Source: an uncultured Chitinophagaceae bacterium (lineage in GTDB: Bacteria; Bacteroidota; Bacteroidia; Chitinophagales; Chitinophagaceae). Taken from it: 11,515 nt of DNA. The DNA lies in the NCBI GenBank assembly GCA_903841915.1, contig CAIMKO010000189.1, forward strand, positions 1 to 11,515, in the 5' to 3' direction. The position numbers and the translations under genes were made by a program. Below, one piece after another: positions 7,569-11,515 of this stretch. The notes under the pieces are model-generated. The model saw nothing but the letters and a program-made list of their open reading frames with translations. It was not told the DNA's origin and did no database searches. Numbering within the stretch: the first letter of the stretch is position 1; each line of letters begins with the position of its first letter.

Positions 7569-9989
7569 ATGGTCATCGGAATCAGTAAAAATTTCAGCCG
7601 AAAAATACAATCCCTGCTTCTCATGCTCATTTGCATGACAGCTTCTTATACCGCAAACGCATTGATCAGGTCGTATAAACAAGATGCTCAAGGGGTTATC
7701 TTTTATCTGGATAAAGGTCAGATGCAGATCAAAATATGTAGCGCCGACATCATTGAAGTGCGATATACTATACTTCCCCAACTTCCTGCGAAAAATTCTC
7801 TTGTGATCAACAATCAATGGTCCGAGAAAGTATACTTTAAAATGGAAGATGGTAATGGCAATATCGTTATTACCACGAGTAAGCTAAAACTCTTGGTCGA
7901 TAAAAATACTCAGGCCATTACTTATTTAGAGCATGATGGAAAACTGATCTTATCAGAAAATAAGCTGAATAATAAATCTATGCAGGCTATAACTATTGCC
8001 GGTATCAATACCTATAACTGCAGTAGCAGGTTTAATTCACCCGAAGATGAAGCTTTGTATGGTCTCGGTTGCCATCCTGAAGATTCTTTATCCATTAATT
8101 ATAAAGGGCGCGATCAGGATATGCTGATCAAATACCTGACAGGCGCCATCCCTGTTTTACTTTCAACAAAAGGCTATGGTTTGCTTTGGGACAATTATGC
8201 TGCTTCCTCGTTTTATGGTGCAGAGGCTAATAAAACCCAGTATAAATATGTTTCTGAAAGCGGTAAGGAGATTGATTATTACTTTTTTTACGGACCGGAA
8301 TTCGATCACATCATTGAGCTCTATCGTACAGCAACAGGTAAAGCGCCCATGTTCCCAAAATGGGCTTTCGGATTATTTCAATCACAGGATCGTTACAAAT
8401 CACAAGAGGAGATCTTGTCCGTAAAAAATAATTATCGCAAGGCACATATACCTGTCGATGTTATCGTTCAGGATTGGTTTTATTGGGAACCATTACCCAT
8501 TGGGTCACATGTTTTGAATCCAATTCGTTATCCGGATCCTAAAGCAATGATCAATGAATTACATCAAGCGAATTTTCATGCGATGATCTCTATATGGCCT
8601 GTGTTTGGAGAACATACTGCGAATTTTGATGCACTCAAAAAAGCAGGGGCACTCACCGGTATCACCTGGGATAATTTTTTTGTTAAGACCTTTGATACCT
8701 ATTATGATGCTCATGATGCGAAAGCTCGGGACCTATACTGGCAGCAGGCCAGAGACAGTTTGGTGAAACGATTTGGTTGGGATGCCTGGTGGGTAGATCA
8801 ATGTGAGCCTGATAATGGATCTTTATTGGATGAGCGAAGGAAAGCTGAATTTTCTGTTGGAAAAGGCATTGATTATTTTAATACCTATTCACTGGAACAC
8901 AGTAAAGGTTTGTATCAAAACTGGCGCAAGGATATTCCTAATAAAAGAGCATTCTTCTTGATCCGTCAATCATTTGCAGGCGAACAAGCGAATGCCGCCA
9001 CTTTATGGTCATCAGATATAACAACAACATTTGCTTCTCTAAAAAATCAGGTTCCGCAGGCGATCAATGCATGCGTTTCCGGTATTCCTTACTGGACCTC
9101 TGATATTGGTGGTTATTTGTCAAGGGTTTCACCTGAAGGCATTCCTGATTGGTCAAAACCCGAATATAGAGAACTATTTATCCGCTGGTTTCAGTTTGGA
9201 ACTTTTAGTCCCATCTTTCGCATACATGGAAAGGGGGAAAGGGCATTGTTCTCAAAAAATTGGGATGATAAAACAAAAGCTATCCTATTAAAATACGATG
9301 ATCTTCGATATCGCTTGCTTCCTTATATATATTCATTGTCTGCAGCAGTTACCAACAATAATTACAGCATGATGCGTTCTCTTGCATTTGATTTCAGAAC
9401 AGATCCCGCTATTATTAATATACCAGACCAATACATGTTTGGCCCTGCGTTTCTGGTAAATCCCGTGACCGAACAATTGTTTACTGGTAAGAATGCATCT
9501 TCCGGAAAAAGTACCCGTACTGTTTATTTACCGGCTGCTGCGAATTGGTACGACTTTTATACAGGTAAGATCTATCAGGGCGGACAAACTATTGCTGCAT
9601 CGGCACCTATTGACATCATGCCATTATACGTTAGAGCGGGTTCGATCATTCCAATGGGACCTGTGATAGAATATGCAATGGAAAAACCTTCTGACAGCAT
9701 TGAATTGAGGATATATCCCGGTGCAGATGCTGCATTTGAATATTATGAGGATGAGAACGACAATTATAATTATGAAAAAGGGGCGTATTCAATTATTCAA
9801 CTCTCCTGGAATGATCAATTACATGAATTGAGTTTTGCTGATACAAAAGGGAAGTATCCCGGAATGATCCGCAATCATGTTTTTAATGTTGTGCTGGTTA
9901 AGAGGGAGCAGGGATCTAATACAAACGCCACAAATAAAATAGATAAGTCCGTGATCTATTCAGGGAAAGCAATAAAGCTAAAATTATAA
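7569..9989 (+). CDS. secreted glycoside hydrolase family 31, probable alpha-xylosidase
   Basis: Exported retaining alpha-glycosidase. The first 31 residues form a signal peptide: basic start, hydrophobic core QSLLLMLICMTAS, and cleavage near TANA (28-31). C22 is not in a proper lipobox, so a lipoprotein is unlikely. An N-terminal beta-sandwich (about 35-255) leads into the catalytic barrel from FPKWAFGLFQSQDRY (262-276). VDVIVQDWFYWEP (296-308) forms part of the sugar site. WWVDQCEPDNGS (407-418) contains the nucleophile D410, WSSDITTT (480-487) the likely acid/base D483, and YWTSDIGGY (508-516) and FRIHGKGER (550-558) complete the pocket. A C-terminal beta domain with YVRAGSIIPMG (687-697) follows. 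At 806 residues, the region before the barrel is too short for the PA14 insert seen in some xyloglucan-active relatives. Activity on alpha-xylosyl units of xyloglucan oligosaccharides is inferred from the xylose genes; alpha-glucosidase cannot be excluded from sequence alone. Confidence 0.85.
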   Translation: MVIGISKNFSRKIQSLLLMLICMTASYTANALIRSYKQDAQGVIFYLDKGQMQIKICSADIIEVRYTILPQLPAKNSLVINNQWSEKVYFKMEDGNGNIVITTSKLKLLVDKNTQAITYLEHDGKLILSENKLNNKSMQAITIAGINTYNCSSRFNSPEDEALYGLGCHPEDSLSINYKGRDQDMLIKYLTGAIPVLLSTKGYGLLWDNYAASSFYGAEANKTQYKYVSESGKEIDYYFFYGPEFDHIIELYRTATGKAPMFPKWAFGLFQSQDRYKSQEEILSVKNNYRKAHIPVDVIVQDWFYWEPLPIGSHVLNPIRYPDPKAMINELHQANFHAMISIWPVFGEHTANFDALKKAGALTGITWDNFFVKTFDTYYDAHDAKARDLYWQQARDSLVKRFGWDAWWVDQCEPDNGSLLDERRKAEFSVGKGIDYFNTYSLEHSKGLYQNWRKDIPNKRAFFLIRQSFAGEQANAATLWSSDITTTFASLKNQVPQAINACVSGIPYWTSDIGGYLSRVSPEGIPDWSKPEYRELFIRWFQFGTFSPIFRIHGKGERALFSKNWDDKTKAILLKYDDLRYRLLPYIYSLSAAVTNNNYSMMRSLAFDFRTDPAIINIPDQYMFGPAFLVNPVTEQLFTGKNASSGKSTRTVYLPAAANWYDFYTGKIYQGGQTIAASAPIDIMPLYVRAGSIIPMGPVIEYAMEKPSDSIELRIYPGADAAFEYYEDENDNYNYEKGAYSIIQLSWNDQLHELSFADTKGKYPGMIRNHVFNVVLVKREQGSNTNATNKIDKSVIYSGKAIKLKL

Positions 9990-10086
9990 ACAGAAAGATT
10001 GCAAGACTGCATTCCATATATACAAACTGTGGGTTGAATCACAGCCTTTGTCAATTGTGGTTCTTGAAATTCAAATAATAAATTAA

Positions 10087-10500
10087 ACGAGAACGAAGAT
10101 AAATCTTGCCTATCTATTCATTGCCGCATTTGATTTTGCAGCAGTAACCAAAATAGGAGCGAGGATCGATAGTGTTAAAGGCGGCTATGATCATAACTGG
10201 GTATTGAACAGAAAAGACGCTTCCTTGCAATTGGTTGCGATTGTGGCAGATGCTGTATCAGGAAAACAACTGGAAGTATTTACAACAGAACCCGGCTTGC
10301 AGTTCAATAGCGGTAATTTTCTGGATGGTACTTTAAAAACAAGTACAGGTAAGCCTATTAATCAACATACGGGACTTTGTTTGGAAACGCAGCATTATCC
10401 TGATTCTCCTAATCAACCCAATTTCCCGAGTACGATCTTATTGCCGGGGCAAAAATACCAAAGCATTACAAAGTATAAATTCTCGGTCAGTAACAAGTAA
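10087..10500 (+). pseudogene. galM: aldose 1-epimerase (mutarotase) remnant, N-terminal two thirds missing
   Basis: The frame is open for 137 codons between an in-frame TAA at 10084-10086 and the TAA at 10498-10500. From about 10129 the translation matches the C-terminal third of aldose 1-epimerases: FDFAAVTKIGARID, then GGYDHNWVLN (10180-10209), the EVFTTEPGLQF region, GNFLDG, and CLETQHYPDSPNQPNFPS, which contains the catalytic glutamate. The regions that carry the two active-site histidines in full-length enzymes (around HGG and NHTYFNL) are absent, and only 97 bases separate the frame from GH31, so a simple frameshift cannot explain the loss. No in-frame ATG precedes the conserved part; a TTG at 10204 is available but lies in the middle of the conserved domain. 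The first codons, from ACG at 10087, read TRTKINLAYLFIAAF, which looks like a signal peptide without its start. An intact ancestor would have interconverted xylose anomers in the periplasm as the last gene of the operon. Confidence 0.85.
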
Positions 10501-10548
10501 TGTTATGGGAGGCAGGCCACAATATCTTACAGCTGATATGATCAGAAT

Positions 10549-10577
10549 AAAAGTCCCGAAGATTCTTCCGGGCTTTT
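10549..10577 (+). terminator. intrinsic terminator at the end of the xylose operon
   Basis: AAAAG-T-CCCG-AAG (10549-10561) pairs with CTT-C-CGGG-CTTTT (10565-10577) across the loop ATT. This gives a 12-base-pair stem with one bulged T (10554) and one bulged C (10568), running into a T-rich stretch. The A-rich 5' side could allow termination from the other strand too, but no minus-strand gene is visible nearby. It lies 48 bases after the galM remnant and 120 bases before the M16 gene, marking the operon boundary. Confidence 0.7.
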
Positions 10578-10697
10578 ATATGTTTATGTTAAGCTTTATG
10601 CAATTAGACCAAGCGGGTTTTTTCCCTGAGTGAAATGTACATTTTAGTTTATATATTAGCATATTGATAATTCTATCAGCTATCTCAATAAAAATCT

Positions 10698-11515
10698 ATG
10701 AAAAAGACCTTTAACCCTTTCCGAATCTTATTTGTGTTGTTATTTTCCATAGCCGCACAATATTCATTTGCACAATTTAATTTGACAGGGAAATTGCCTG
10801 TTGACAGTAATGTTAAGATCGGTAAACTGCCGAACGGCTTAACCTATTATATCAGAAAGAATGTAAAACCCGAAAAGAAAGTACAGCTTCGTTTGGTGGT
10901 GAATGCAGGTTCTGTATTAGAAGATGCCGACCAGCAGGGATTGGCGCATTTCATGGAACATATGAATTTTAACGGGCTAAAGCATTTTCCCAAAAATGAA
11001 CTCGTGAGTTATTTGCAATCGATTGGCGTAAAATTTGGTGCCGATCTGAATGCACAAACAGGATTTGATGAAACTATTTATATACTACCCATTCCAACAG
11101 ATAATCAGTCCAAAATCGATAGCGGATTTACTATCCTGGAAGATTGGGCAGGAAATGCCTTACTTGACACCGCTGAAATAAACAAAGAGCGTGGTGTTGT
11201 GTTGGAAGAATCTCGCTTAAGTAAAAATGCAACGGAAAGAATGATGAAAGTGTTCTTCCCTAAATTATTCAATGGTTCTTTCTATGCACAAAGATTGCCG
11301 ATCGGTAAAGACAGTATCCTGGAAACTTTTAAACCGGAGTCTTTAAAACGTTTTTATAAAACATGGTATCGCCCTGATCTGATGGCGGTGGTAGTGGTAG
11401 GTGATATTGATCCTGCGCTGGCAGAAAAGGAGATCATCAAGCATTTCAGTCAGTTTAAAAACCCTGTCAATCAGAAACCAAGACCAGCCCTCATTCCAAT
11501 AGCCGAAAGAAAGAA
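10698..11515 (+). CDS. M16 family zinc metallopeptidase, N-terminal part (runs off right edge)
   Basis: The frame opens at ATG 10698 and stays open for 272 codons to the window edge. A signal peptide (MKKTFNPFRILFVLLFSIAA..., cleavage near SFA, 23-25) shows export to the periplasm or beyond. The inverted zinc motif HFMEH (H84, E87, H88) lies in GLAHFMEHMNFNG (81-93), and KERGVVLEE (163-171) supplies the third ligand, probably E171. KIGKLPNGLTYYIRKN (40-55) is the usual start of the first M16 domain, and WYRPDLMAVVVVGDID follows further on. Related Bacteroidota proteins are long (about 900 residues or more, two or more M16 domains), so roughly a third is seen here. It lies beyond the terminator at 10549-10577, hence is a separate transcription unit with no evident link to xylose use. 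I found no clear promoter in the 120 bases before it. Confidence 0.93.
   Translation, partial: MKKTFNPFRILFVLLFSIAAQYSFAQFNLTGKLPVDSNVKIGKLPNGLTYYIRKNVKPEKKVQLRLVVNAGSVLEDADQQGLAHFMEHMNFNGLKHFPKNELVSYLQSIGVKFGADLNAQTGFDETIYILPIPTDNQSKIDSGFTILEDWAGNALLDTAEINKERGVVLEESRLSKNATERMMKVFFPKLFNGSFYAQRLPIGKDSILETFKPESLKRFYKTWYRPDLMAVVVVGDIDPALAEKEIIKHFSQFKNPVNQKPRPALIPIAERK

Noticed and set aside
10027..10044. CTGTG...CACAG hairpin after the GH31 gene as a terminator
   Set aside because: Only five base pairs with an eight-base loop and no T-tract follow; too weak, and the later hairpin at 10549-10577 is far better.
10204..10500. Aldose epimerase fragment read as a 98-residue gene from the TTG at 10204
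   Set aside because: The TTG falls inside the conserved GYDHNWVLN motif and homology continues in frame upstream to about 10129, so it is not a genuine start; the stretch is better described as a gene remnant beginning at 10087.
10580..10697. Promoter for the M16 gene (TATGTTTA or TACATTTT stretches)
   Set aside because: Each is an imperfect -7 match and neither has a TTG at a proper distance; not distinguishable from AT-rich background.

Overview
The window is ordinary chromosomal DNA from a member of the Bacteroidota, most likely a Chitinophagaceae-type organism. The AT-rich composition, A-rich leaders with weak Shine-Dalgarno matches, a Bacteroidetes-type promoter motif (TTG...TAnnTTTG) and the protein flavours all fit this; the family-level guess is weak. 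It holds a xylose-utilisation locus, mostly on the + strand. I see no mobile element, CRISPR array, rRNA or tRNA.

Layout. Bases 1-371 (minus strand) hold the N-terminal 123 codons of an AraC-type regulator that runs off the left edge. Bases 372-591 are the divergent control region, with a candidate promoter, a dyad across its -7 box and a weak pair of direct repeats. Then come, all on +, xylA (xylose isomerase, 592-1920), an intrinsic terminator (1929-1967), a XylE-like sugar/H+ symporter (1992-3644), xylB (xylulokinase, 3669-5150), a secreted GH3 beta-xylosidase-like enzyme (5189-7411) and, after a 157-base gap, a secreted GH31 alpha-xylosidase-like enzyme (7569-9989). Next is the remnant of an aldose 1-epimerase gene (10087-10500), then a terminator (10549-10577). 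An unrelated M16 zinc protease begins at 10698 and runs off the right edge.

How the genes work together (inference from families). The two exported glycosidases release xylose from beta-linked xylo-oligosaccharides and from alpha-xylosyl side chains such as those of xyloglucan. The symporter imports the xylose, XylA converts it to xylulose, and XylB phosphorylates that to xylulose 5-phosphate for the pentose phosphate pathway. An aldose epimerase would have sped up anomer exchange of released xylose, but here that gene is broken. The divergent AraC-type protein is the natural candidate regulator. No SusC/SusD pair is visible, so polysaccharide capture is either encoded elsewhere or not part of this locus.

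The points most worth a second look are the galM remnant, which looks like a signal-peptide start with ATG changed to ACG, joined in frame to the C-terminal third of the enzyme; the strong terminator inside the operon directly after xylA; and a XylE homologue carrying about 60 extra residues with two added hydrophobic segments. I found no convincing previously undescribed system.
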